From contig JAOVFP010000017.1 of the NCBI GenBank assembly GCA_025738555.1, forward strand, positions 3,348,001 through 3,412,000: a stretch of DNA of 64,000 nt, read 5' to 3'. Positions 44,369-55,379 of this stretch are shown here, one piece after another; position 1 is the stretch's first letter, and each line of letters starts with the position of its first letter. Source of the DNA: Cyathus striatus (lineage: Eukaryota; Basidiomycota; Agaricomycetes; Agaricales; Nidulariaceae). Both the position numbers and the translations under genes were made by a program. A model generated the notes under the pieces. That model worked only from the letters and a program-made list of their open reading frames with translations, was not told the origin of the DNA and searched no databases.

Positions 44369-47294
44369 TGACAAGCCTCGTTTCACTTTTAACTCTCCCA
44401 AAGACCTCCAAAGGTCTCACTCAACTGCGCACCTCAGTGGTGCAAATCGATGATGGGTCGGCTTCTCCTCGCCACAAAGTAGCTCGGTTGCACGCCGACT
44501 CTGATTCTGCTTCTGCTTCCAGATACAGGTCTGTGCCCAACAAGACCCCCGGCCCTATAACAATACACATCGACGGAGATTACGGTATAGTTGCGCTACC
44601 CATCATGTACAAAACAAAGTTGATCATCCCCCCGCAGTGAAAACACCCGTGGAAGGACGTGATCAGCTCGCACTCCTTCAACGATCTATTCGCGTTATTC
44701 TTGATAGGCAATCAACGACACCGCCTCCGTGGAGCTACGAAGCTATCTATTCTGCATGCCGCACAATTGTAACTGAAGTAGGCAGCGGGGAAGGACTCTA
44801 CGGCACTCTGAAGATTGAAGTTGAGCGCTGCGTTGATCGCCTCGCAAAGGACCTGGCGGCTTGTACAAACACTGGTGTCCCACGCTTAACCTATTTCATC
44901 GCGACGTCTAAGTGGTTTGGGAAGCAAGTCGTAAGTGATATCATCTTCGTTTTATCTCGGGCAGTTGATTGATGATGGGCAGGCTCTTCTCCAATCACTC
45001 TTGACTTACTTAGACCAAGTATACGTTAAAGATACCAAAGGGCTGAAATCCATTCAGTATGTTTCATCTTTTATCCGTATCTTTTACTTTCTAACATGTG
45101 CCGCTAGTAATCTGGCATTCCTCCAATTCAGCGTCCGCGTCTTCGAACACCCAACGATCGCCGAGAACCTAAGAGAAGATGTTAAAGATTGGGTAACATG
45201 GGAACGTACAATGAGGTCCTTTTGGTCTTTTATACACTTATAGGAGACGCTGACGTCTCCACTCTAGACTCGAACACGATCAGCAGAGACATCATACCCA
45301 GTCTTGTCCAACAGCTGCATACCCACCAACAATATGCCCCTTTGAGCATTATTACGCCGAGATTACGCGTGCTTTCTACGAAGAAGAGTCTGCTGAGTTG
45401 GGGAAGTCACTCAGAGACCATCCTAAGGAGTTCCTTTCTCATGTCAAACAGAGAATCAAAGAAGAGAATCAGAGAAGTCAGGCAGTGCTACCTGTTGGTA
45501 GTTGGGCCTTTGTGAGGAAGGTCACCGAGCGGTCCTTGTGGAATAGTAGACTTGAGTGGGTTGGTGAAAGTAAGTCTCTTTCACGGCTTAGCTCCATCAT
45601 CTACTTATCAATATACAGCTCTCGGTCCATATATGGACGAGAGGGATCTCGATAACTTGGATACCTTGTATTCCCTCTTCAGTCGGGTCGAAGGCACCAA
45701 GATTCTTTGTGATGTATTCAGAAAACACATTCGAGTACGAGTTATATAAGTCTCTACACGACCAGCTCTAACAATTCCACAGTTTTTAGTACAGAAAATT
45801 GTCGCCGACGAGAGCAAAGATGACGAAATGGTCCCTCGTCTTCTAGCCCTCAAAGCCTTTGTCGATAAAGCCATTGCTGCCGTCTTTGTTGATGAGAAGC
45901 CTGCGGCTCCCAGCACAACCAACAACCACAACAATCACGGCGCATCCACCAGCACACCATGCAAAGTTCCAAACCAGGAGTTCATTTACGCCCTCACAGA
46001 CGCATTCACCATGGGCTTCAAAGCGCGGCGCAACAAGCCTGCCGAGATGATCGCCAAACACCTGGATAAGCTCATGCGGAAGGGGCAGGGTGCGATGACT
46101 GATGTGGAGTTTGAGTCTATGTTGGACGCTGCGTTGGCGTTGTACCGGTTTACCGATGATAAAGACGTGTTTAGGACATTCTATCATCGTTCTCTTGCTA
46201 AACGGTTGTTGTTGGAGAAGAGCGCGTCAGACGATTTTGAGGCTGCGATGTTGAAGAAGCTGAAAGAGAGTGAGTTCGTTTATTCAGCGAGGATTCTATG
46301 TAGCTGATTGGTATGCAGAGTATGATCCTGAATTTGGAATGGGAGAAGATATGTTCAAGGACCTTGCGCTATCGAGGGAGATGATGAAAGAGTATCATTC
46401 CAAACTTGCCGAGGATGATCCTAGCAGGAAGTTGCATGTTATGGTGCTTCAGCGCAGCGCTTGGCCCTTTACGGTCAGAGATACTAGTATTGATTTACCT
46501 CCGAATGTAAGCCATTTTCTTCGTACAAATTTCAACGCTGATATTCTTGTAGATGCAACATGAGCTATCGAAGTACGCAGCACAGTACAAAGAAAAGCAT
46601 TCAGGGCACGTTCTGTACTGGGACCATGCGCTAGGCACCGCCACGCTTAAAGCGAGGTTCATAGAAGGTATAAAAGAGTTATCAGTCAGCTTGTACCAGG
46701 CAGTTGTGCTGCTTCTTTTCAACGAGTCGCCAGAAATGCCTTTCAAAGAAATCCTAGCTCAGACTAGAATGGGTAAGTGGCGTGACATTCTAAGGATCTG
46801 ATACTAACCATGTGCAGAGGACGGAGAATTGCGACGGACACTACAAAGCCTAGCATGCGGGAAGAAGAAAGTACTGAAGAAATTCCCATCGGGACGAAAT
46901 GTGAATGATGATGACATGTTCAGGTTCAACGCGGATTTTGAAGACGAGCGAGCCAAAGTGCACATCAACTCTATTCAAGCCAAAGTATCGGTACGACTCC
47001 TCTCTGTTTATTGCTTTCGTTTTACTCACCCCTCTGCAGCCCGAAGAATCTCGGCGCACGAATATATCAATTGAGGGAGACAGGAAACACTACCTCGATG
47101 CTGCAATTGTACGGATTATGAAGGCCAAGAAGGAGCTCACGTATGAGCAGCTGAAGGCAGCTACGATCGATGCTGTAAAGAATCACTTTGTGCCGTCGGT
47201 TGATGTGATCAAGAAACGGATCGACTCGCTTGTGGAGAGCGATTATCTGGAGAGGAGCAAAGGAGATAGGAATAAATTTTTGTACGTGGCGTAG
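44369..47294 (+). CDS. cullin-4 type ubiquitin ligase scaffold
   Basis: Many exons from the ATG at 44369 to the stop at 47294. The N-terminal tail is poorly conserved, then cullin repeats (PPPWSYEAIYSACRTIV, LLTYLDQVYVKDT, YYAEITRAFY, YMDERDLDNLDTLYSLF). The cullin-homology domain has RRNKPAEMIAKHLDKLMRKG, KDVFRTFYHRSLAKRLL, MFKDLALSREMM and LQRSAWPFTV. The C-terminal winged helix has RKHYLDAAIVRIMKAKKELT with the neddylation lysine, VIKKRIDSLVESDYLER and ends FLYVA. MFKD and NKPAEMIAKH favour cullin-4 over cullin-1 or -3. CUL4 with DDB1 acts in DNA repair, replication control and chromatin. One junction near 44585-44620 needs a very short 35-nt intron. The stop lies 43 bp from that of the convergent F-box gene. 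Confidence 0.9.
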
Positions 47295-47337
47295 ATAATA
47301 CACTACTCTACAACAATAAATATTACACATAAATATA

Positions 47338-48952
47338 TCAGGCGTAGGGTATAGCAAATAAAAATCCTCTTGTATCCAGTAGAGTCACAACGCCCCTGTG
47401 ATCATCCAGTGAAAGCCCATAGACATGGTCCATCCCAATAAATGAAGGTACATTCAACCGATGTACCGTAGCAGTTTTTTTTTCGGTCTGCAATCTAACC
47501 AGTAACAACTTGATCTCCTCATCATCTTTGACAACCAACAACACCTGTCTTCCGGAATGTGGCAGCAACATAAGTTGCCAAGTGTGGGAGGCAGAGCTCC
47601 AGAGGTCCCCCGGAATATTAATAAAACACACGGGAACGATGGTGGGGGGGGAATGGGCAAACCCCTCCTCCTTATCGCTCCTTGTCCAGAACCGTATATG
47701 CATTTGTGGTTTACTGGCACCCTCACCCTCCTCTTGCTGGTTTTCCCATGGTTGTATGCGGTGCAGAGAGACAGCGGGGACACCATAGGCTGGATCTGCG
47801 CTTAGGGGGCCGACTTGGGAATATCGCATGCGGCCGGGAAGGGGGGTGCCCCAGCCTATTCGCGGGACGTCACCGAGGTTGAGGCAACTGTCGACGGGGC
47901 AGTTGGGATTGGAGCGATATGGGAGGAGAGAGGCGGGACATCTGTAGCGGAAGGAAAGGTCCTCGCATTCAATGAGAATGAAGACGTCGTTGCCGTAGGA
48001 CGAACTGCCTGAGTGGCCGACCAGCGGGCGCTCCTGATGGGTGTTATATATAGATGGAATGGTAGATGGGGTGGACTTACGTCGTAAGGAATATCAGTGT
48101 TGATGGTAACGTGTTTGTGGGTGAATCTGTTGAACGCGACGATGGCGATGCGGGTGTCTGGCAGGAGGTTGCGTGGGATGCGGAGGACGCCAACGATCTC
48201 GGAGTTCATGAAGACGGCCCAGTGGAAGTTGCTGTTGGCGAACCCTTGCTGGAAGGTGAGGTCTATTTGGACGTTGGTGCGGTCTACGTAGGAGACGCGT
48301 AGGACTACAAGTGAGTCCCTGCGATGGTCATCAGTAGCATACTTTGGACATGAGGAGGCTACTCACCAGATTCCAGCGTCATCGATTCTCTGAAGCAGGC
48401 AGCTCATGGAGAACATGCCTGGGAGATCTTCGCCAGGGGACACGTCCAAGACGCGGTTGCCAACGTGCAGCGGCTTGGTGACGGCCTTCCCGAGACCAAC
48501 ATCCCAGCAGACGACGGAGCCCGAGGCGCGACAGTGGAAGAGATAGAGCTCAGTGCCGGGAATCTGGAAGACGAGATCCAAATTGGCGTCTAGCTGGACG
48601 CTTTTTATGGGACCGATGATCTTTGGCTCTGGCAGGGAGAGGTTGCGGTGGAGACGAAGGGTGTGGAGGGCCAAGGAGCGGAGGTGGTTGAGGGAGAGGG
48701 TGGTGAGGTCTTGATGGGTTGGGATGGGGATGGGGTGTATGCAGCGGGTGCGGGTGAGGACAGTTATCCAGAGACTGCGGACAAGGGAAAGGGAGCGGAA
48801 GGAATGGCAGACCTGAGAAAGATAAGGGGAATATTAAATAAATAAATAATGCAAACGGGGCTTACGGCGGAGAAGGCGAAGATGTCGGCGAGACTGCAGT
48901 CTGCGAGGACGAGGAGGAGCAAGTCGGCGGGGAGCTGGACGAGGGTGGACAT
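47338..48952 (-). CDS. F-box-type protein, copy B
   Basis: Begins MSTLVQLPADLLLLVLADCSL at 48952, an F-box with a leucine-rich helix, then CHSFR-like and VRSLWITVL blocks. The rest parallels copy A: FQIPGTELYLFHC, VVCWDVGLG, DLTFQQGFANSNFHWAVFMNSEIVGVLRI, IAIVAFNRFTH, a proline/threonine-rich insert (VPPLSSHIAPIPTAPS), then QLMLLPHSGRQVLLVV and the shared ending YGLSLDDHRGVVTLLDTRGFLFAIPYA. GC content and G/C-ending codons are clearly higher than in copy A, so the copies have drifted apart. Function as for copy A: probable SCF substrate adaptor. It is transcribed toward CUL4, with only 43 bp between stops. Confidence 0.78.
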
Positions 48953-49079
48953 GAAGCAGACTGAGATTGACCACTCAATTAATTAGCTCAATTTCATTGG
49001 TCCGCCGGCCGCACGCGTCATTTCCATATCCGGATCCGACGTATTTCACTGTCTGAGGTCTCTCCCTCTCCTGGCCACC

Positions 49080-49886
49080 ATGCATCTCCTCCTCTGCAGT
49101 CGTCCGCTCCTCTCCACCCGCCTCGTCCCAGCTCTCCGCTCCCTCTCCCCCCGCCTCGGCCCGCTCGCCCGGCCCTTCTCCCTCTCCCGCCCCAGAAATC
49201 ACGCTGCAACTGTCGACCAGCGGCCCACGCCCTATCTTGGCCCGCTCGCCCCCACCTTCCGTCGTCTCAAGGTCTTCTCCCTCGCCTCCCTCTCCCTCTC
49301 CTTCACCCTCGCCCCCTTCATGTTCCTCATAGAGTCCAATCTCCCCCTCTCTGCACGCTTTGCCCTCGCCTCAATAGCCATCGGCTCTTCAGGAATAAGT
49401 ACAGCCATGGTCGGCTGGTGCGGCAAGCCCTATGTCACAACTCTGAAGCGCATACCCTCTGATCCTCAAGGCACCGCCGAGACACTCGAAATGACTACTC
49501 TGACGTTACTTCTGCATCCCAGAGTTACCAAGGTATCTCTCTCCCTCTCTCCATTTCCTGTCACATTCTCACACAACTAGGTCTACGACCCCTACTTTTT
49601 AATCGAAACACGTCGCCCCTTTGCAAAATGGGAACTCGCAGACACCATATCTCTGCCCCCTAACAAGGACAGTGCTTCACTTGCCGGCCAAGAAGAAACC
49701 ATCGCAGAGACATTCGACAAGGACGGCCGCGTTCTTGGCCGCTGGATCGTCAAGTGGGAGCAGAATGGTGAAGGAAAGTGTAGAGAGGTCGGCACTGTTG
49801 CTAAGTATGTCTCTCCAACCCAGCATTCGAAAAAGTATCTGATAGAGTGGTATAGATACTTTAATGTACACGAAGAGTTACTGTAA
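49080..49886 (+). CDS. mitochondrial membrane protein, TMEM70-like
   Basis: Exons 49080-49532, 49581-49804 and 49856-49886 give 235 residues in a clean frame. The N-terminus is rich in R, S, L and P with no acidic residue for about 45 residues, a strong mitochondrial presequence. PYLGPLAPTFRRLKVFSLAS then starts the conserved part: two membrane segments (SLSFTLAPFMFLIES and LPLSARFALASIAIGSSGIS) forming a hairpin, then GWCGKPYVTTLKRIP and the beta-strand tail FAKWELADTI. This is the layout of the TMEM70/TMEM186/TMEM223 family; animal TMEM70 helps assemble the ATP synthase c-ring and complex I. The assignment rests on topology and a few residues. It is divergent from F-box copy B with 127 bp between starts. 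Confidence 0.65.
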
Positions 49887-49957
49887 TACTGTCCATCACA
49901 TCTTACTGTTCAACTCCCTAAGCTTCACATGCTGCATGCTTTCATCTAACCATGCCA

Positions 49958-52162
49958 TCAGTACGATGCCTGTCTTTTGAAAGTGGAAATCTCACAATTA
50001 CTATCATACAAACGATCTCCAGGAACAGCAACAATATGCGAGCTGATATTCGACGCATCCACCATATCAGGGACGACGTCCTTGATCGTCGGTGCACCTA
50101 GCAGACGGAGGTTCATCTCGAATTCATCCTGTGCAATGTCAGACGCAGAAAAGAAGAAGACCAAGTTGTACTTGCATGCAAAATCTGAAGCGCCTTATCC
50201 ACTCCCTCAAATCCATATGACGAAAACGCGTAAAGGAACGGTCGGCCAACGCCCACTGCTTCCATTAGTACCTTAATTTCTCCAAACTAAAACCACTTAC
50301 CAGCAGTAGCACCCAACGCAACAGCCTTCAACACATCTGTCGCCCTTCTCACTCCTCCATCCACGAAAATCTGGAACTTTTCATTAGGGAACTTGAGCCC
50401 CCGTTTCTCACCCAACTTCTCCACGACTTCCACCAGCACTTCGATGCCGGACCGGGCAAAGTCCAGTTGGCGCCCGCCGTGGTTCGACAGGACTACGCCG
50501 GCTAGGCCTACGTCGTAGGCTTGTAGTGCATCTTCCCAGCATTGTACGCCTTTGAGGATGAGGGGCACTGCAAGACAGAAGGGGTGAATATATGAATAGA
50601 TGGAAAGAGTGAGCGTACTTTTCGTGATGCTCTTGAACCAGTCCAGGTCTTTCCATTGCAAGCCGGGGTCGATGAACGACTAGGCGGGTATCAGTACTGG
50701 GGGGGGGGACCTGAATGATGAGAAACATACACTAATAGCTCGTGCAGCACCTTGCGACCTATCGACGCCATCGGAGCCGCTTTTCTTGACTTCTGAAGGA
50801 TCTTCTGCGTCGAATTTCTGGCGCATGTCCTATGTTTGCACGTGAGAATGGGTAACAAAAACGGAGGGGCTAAGCATACCTTCTCGCGACGTCCAAGCTG
50901 AGGTGCGTCTACGGTGATGAAAAGGCCTTTAATTCCTCGTTTCTCGGCGTGTTGCACAATACGTTTCGTAACCGCTCGGTCTTTGTTCACATATCTATCA
51001 TGTGAGAGTAAGGACATGCAATGGAAACCTTCGATATCACTTACAATTGCAAGAACTGAACTTGGCCCGACTGAGCAGCGTCGACAATCTCATCGAACGA
51101 ACACGACGCAAGTGTAGGGATCTACATGGATATTAATATGGCATACAGTAATATAACCTCTAGCTTACCATCTGTATAACACCATGCTTCGCAGCCGCTT
51201 TCGTAAGATTCAACTCCCCATCCGGATGTCCCAGTTTTCCCAGAGCAGTAGCCGTCTACCATCCATCCCTGAATACACGAAATCTAAAAATAACCACCAA
51301 AACGTACAATATAAACTGGCATGCTGCTCTTATGCCCCAATATCTTCGTAGACCAGTCCACATTCGTGACATTTCTTAGAACGCGAGGTCGGAACCAGAT
51401 ACGGTGGTACGCCGCGTGGTTCTCGCGGTTTGTAATTTCGTCATCTGCGGCGGAGGAGTAGTACGCCCAGGCTTTTTCTTGCATTACCTGTCTTGCTATT
51501 GCCTATCGGGCGTGTTATATGTGGTTCTTCGGAGTATGATGAGACGTACCTCAAAGTCGTGTAAATTGAGTATCTCGCTGAGCGCAGGCCGGTTGGCTAC
51601 GCGCTCCAGTCGAGCCTTTTCCTCGTCTGTGATTTTGACTTCGACTTTCTCTACGGTGCCCACGTCTACGCGGCCTAAACTACATGTTGCTGAGTATATG
51701 GTTTCATTGGTTGAGAGAAAATACGTACTGTTTCTCGGGTGGAAGATTAGTTGTTATTGCGTCTGGGGGATGGATAGGTTCGTATTCTTGTCTTCATATG
51801 AATTGAGCATGAGGTGGTAAAGGATAATCGTGACATACGTAGCATCCTTTCCTGCGTATTTCAGGATAATTTTGCTTCCGCCTAGAGATAGTTGAGCTGG
51901 TAGTATAAGGTGGAGAATGGGTCGTCCATACCGGGATGGTCTGAGAGTCGCATACGCCATAAACCTGATCTCAGAGGTTGAAAGAAAGTACTTACCATCA
52001 AGGAACTCCGTAATATCATAAACGTTTCCTACGTCGCGTTCCGTAATTCGTAAACTCCCCCTCTACAAGATAACCAAGCTCACCATGAACAATAATCCAA
52101 CAGCTATCCCTCGAATTATGTTTCGCGACCTCCTTTCCAGAAATAGTGGGTTTATCAGACAT
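49958..52162 (-). CDS. flavocytochrome b2-type alpha-hydroxyacid dehydrogenase, copy a
   Basis: Start at 52162. Exons 52084-52162, 51996-52028, 51932-51940 and 51839-51881 build a cytochrome-b5-type heme domain (DSCWIIVH, NVYDITEFL, HPGGSKIILKYAGKDAT). The FMN domain follows: YYSSAADDEITNRENHAAY, IWFRPRVLRNVTNVDWSTKI, a TVDAPQLGRREK block with the catalytic aspartate, LSNHGGRQLD with the base histidine and the substrate arginine, and FVDGGVRRATDVLKAVALGA for FMN phosphate. Such enzymes oxidise lactate, glycolate or glyoxylate and pass electrons through heme to cytochrome c. No mitochondrial presequence precedes the heme domain. A paralogue lies at 58683-60761. The 3' end differs from it: after GDRLYDSN the frame runs on to an unrelated short tail. 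Confidence 0.88.
51932..51940 (-). other. 9-nt microexon in heme domain
   Basis: ACCATCCCG on the minus strand, between a 55-nt and a 50-nt intron with CTCTCAG acceptor and GTATGG donor. It supplies the histidine and proline of HPGG; the histidine is a heme ligand. Phases match on both sides (2 + 6 + 1). The paralogue keeps the first intron but lacks the second, so there HPGG lies in a normal exon. Confidence 0.8.
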
Positions 52163-52525
52163 GTTGAGGATAAAAATTAGGTATAGCAAGGGTAGCAAGG
52201 AAGTTCAAAAAACTGTAAGGGGCAAAAGATGTGTAAAGAAGTGGCAGGGAGGCAGCGGTCCAGCACGGACGTCCGATCAACAGTGCGGGGTATCCACCAG
52301 CCAATGTAAATGCGCGCTATAGTTGGCATCGGGCCTTTGGAGCTAGATCGTTCCGCGCTGTCGGCCCGCTCGGGCATCTCAATCACTGCTCTCCGAGTCG
52401 AATTACTCTCACAGCCGTCAATGGTGCTGAAGGTCAGAAATATAGTGATACTTATTAGAACATTTGGGTAATTTACAGATGTATGAATAACAATGAAGTC
52501 TATATGTACATTTTTTGAGCAGCGC

Positions 52526-53949
52526 TCAGACAACTGCAAAGGCGGAGCCACCGGCTTTCGAGTCCAGTTCAATGACATCATTGAGACCTACACATGCAAC
52601 CGTGAGCAATAACTCCCATGACGAGAGCGAAAGATAACAACAAAGATAACACATACCCATGACCTCGAAGAATGCTTTGGGATCCATACCCTTAGCGGTA
52701 CTGAAGTCGGTACCAGTCCTTTTCAATGAACGCATTGCTTCGCGGACACCGTGAACCATGGCCACAGACGACACTAGTGAGAAGACTAGAAGCGCAGCAA
52801 AGTTAGATAAACTCGGGCATTGCCTTTGAGAGACTGCTTACTGATAATTTTAGCACCCATTTTCTCAGCTTCGGAGTATGTGAATGTAGGCGTTAGGCCA
52901 CCAGAGATAACGTTTACAAGGACCTAAATTAGGTTCACTACTACATGTGGATTGCAATTAGCGCAAGGTACTCACTGGCTTCGGTGCCAATGCTGCAACG
53001 GTGGACTTGAGAAGCTCTGCGGTCTTGACGCCTTCAATGAAGCAGACATCTGCACCTGCAGCAGCGGCAAGTTTGAGACGGGTAATGGCCTCCTCCATTC
53101 CCAGCACCTGAGCAGAGTCTGTCCTGCCAATGACGACCTGTATCCAAATGTTAGTATCGCTAACATGAAAAGGACAGCGATATTACTGACGAAGTCAGAT
53201 CCCGGAACAGAGTCACGAGCGTTCACAGCAGCACGGATGCGGGTGAGGAATTCTTCTCTTGAAACAACCTGTTTGCCCATCAAGTGTCCGCATCGCTTAG
53301 TTTGAACTTGGTCTTCTATGTGAAGACCAGCGAGACCAGCCTTAATGTACTCGCGCACAGTGCGGGTGACATTCACCGGCCCACCGAACCTGAAGCAGCA
53401 TGGTTAGAACGGGAATGGTAAGACTTAGACTGCATCCTACCCTGTGTCAGCATCAGCGATGACTGGTACACTTGGGTTGATACTGGCAACCATTTGACCA
53501 GCCTATAATCGATTAATTAGATATTGAAACACATCTTGAGAGAAAAACAATACCTCGACAAAATCGTTCAGTGTGGCAATGGCAAGATCAGGTTGTCCAA
53601 GTCGCGATGCAGTTGTTGCAGCACCACTCTGGTACAGGCATTCGAAACCAGCTTCAATGGCGCACCGTGCGCTAATACCGTCACAGATACCGGGTGCAAC
53701 CTTTCATCTGAACAGTCACTACATGTTCCGTAACTTGCACACTACACAGGTACGTACAACAATTCCTGGCCTTGCAAGCATTTGACGGAGCCTTGTTGCG
53801 GCATTCGCAGAGAGAGGGCCGTCGAGATAGTTTTTGGGATCTAACCGTGCGTTATAGTAGGCATCGGGAGTTGCTTCAGTTGCGGTCTCTGCTTCGAGAG
53901 CAGTAGTGGTGATGGGGGCAATACGAGCAAAGTAATCGGGGGCTGGCAT
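52526..53949 (-). CDS. isocitrate lyase/PEP mutase-superfamily enzyme, copy a
   Basis: Start at 53949 (MPAPDYFARIAP), stop at 52526, several short introns. Blocks: YYNARLDPKNYLDGPLS, RLRQMLARPGIVVAPGICDG, CLYQSGAATTASRLG, PVIADADTGFGGP with the metal-binding aspartates, AGLHIEDQ, the active-site loop TKRCGHLMGK with the catalytic cysteine, REEFLTRIRAAV, GADVCFIEGV, VLVNVISGGLTP and a helical C-terminus. KRCGH is found in 2-methylisocitrate lyases and fungal oxaloacetate hydrolases, so the product could be glyoxylate, pyruvate or oxalate. The family is secure but the substrate is not. A paralogue lies 1.4 kb upstream on the same strand. No peroxisomal or mitochondrial signal is evident. Confidence 0.88.
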
Positions 53950-55379
53950 TTTTGAATTGAATCTGAAGCAGGTGAACTAGTGCAGGCGCAGTACAATTTT
54001 CAATATGAGCTGTAAGAAGTCTTTTATAACATAATGAGGCAAGGATCCAGGTTCCCGACAAAGTGGTGATCACTGATAGCCAACGCGGAATTTAGCAGAA
54101 GGCCGCCAAGATGGAATGGATTACCCATAAAATTACGAATGACTTGCGGAGAAAGAAGACATTGAACTATTGTTGTCCGATTTTTCCAATGGAAGGTGCC
54201 ACGAACCGTTCCTGTTTCTTCTTTCGTATTTGACTGCCAAGCTTGAATGATGGCCGAACAGTCGAATGTACAGTGGGTGAGGTTTTGAATAACGTAAAAT
54301 CTGACCCTTCAATCGAAGTATTAATTGGCTGTCTCGCTCCAACCTCGAGGAAGTCAAGCCTAATACTTCGGTGCTTGGAAGCCGGAATGGGTCATGGAGA
54401 TTTTTTTTATGTCCTAAATTGGAATGGGTGATAGTGCGGCCTGAAATCACGCGAAGCCATAAATGAATTACGCCCGATAATCCTGTTATAAAAAAGAGTA
54501 TACTAAGTACTCTGCGTAGTTATAAGCAAAAATATAAATGAAGAATGGGAAGAATTCTTCCAAAGATACTTAATGAATATTTCCTGTTTACACGGTACTG
54601 ATAGACCAGCCTGAGCTTGGAAGTTGGGACTAGCATTTGATGACACTAAAATCTAACTTTATGGAAATATGATGCATAGCATTTGTGCCAAGATGGACAA
54701 TGGAACAATGATTGACAGCAAAACATACCAACATAAGTACTTACTTCGTTTCCGTGCTCTTCCAAGAAATTGACCCGTTGACCAACGTCCGCCACTTGTC
54801 CAATGTCCACGCGTGGCGTCTGAAGGAATAGGTTGTATAACACCTATTCTGACCATGGTAAGGGCGCACAGTACGGATCAGATAATTGGCCGATAAACAT
54901 TCAGATAGCGAGTAGGGTGCCCGGTGCGAACATTGAAAACTTTCGTGAATGTCCATGCAGTCAACATGTCATATTTTGGTTTGTGTGTATTTGTCAATGG
55001 CGTTAACGGTAAAACCAAAAATGAATTGTTGAAATCCCTTGGCATCGACATTTATTTTTAGCATATGCCATGATACTACCATGATCCGCGAGTCTCGAGA
55101 ATGAAGTCCAAATGAAGTCTCCGACCCTGATGGTCTTTGCTTTTCAAGGGGTTCACACAAGTCCCGGACTGCAAAAACCGCAACTGATTTTTTCCACTAT
55201 AGTATGTAATTAGGTACACAGCGTGACGATCTATTTTACAAATGTAAATGTTGCAAGCCCGACCATTACAATCTCTAGCTTTGCATGGTAGAGATACAAC
55301 ACAATTAAGATAGCAATATGCTCAATGAAGTAAACAAAACCCAAGAAAAAAAATGAAAAGGAGTGAGGTTGGTAAAAGA
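53950..55379. other. 1.4-kb intergenic stretch between the paralogues
   Basis: No gene recognised on either strand; frames are under 110 codons and without family resemblance. It must hold the promoter of lyase copy a and the 3' region of copy b. Confidence 0.5.
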
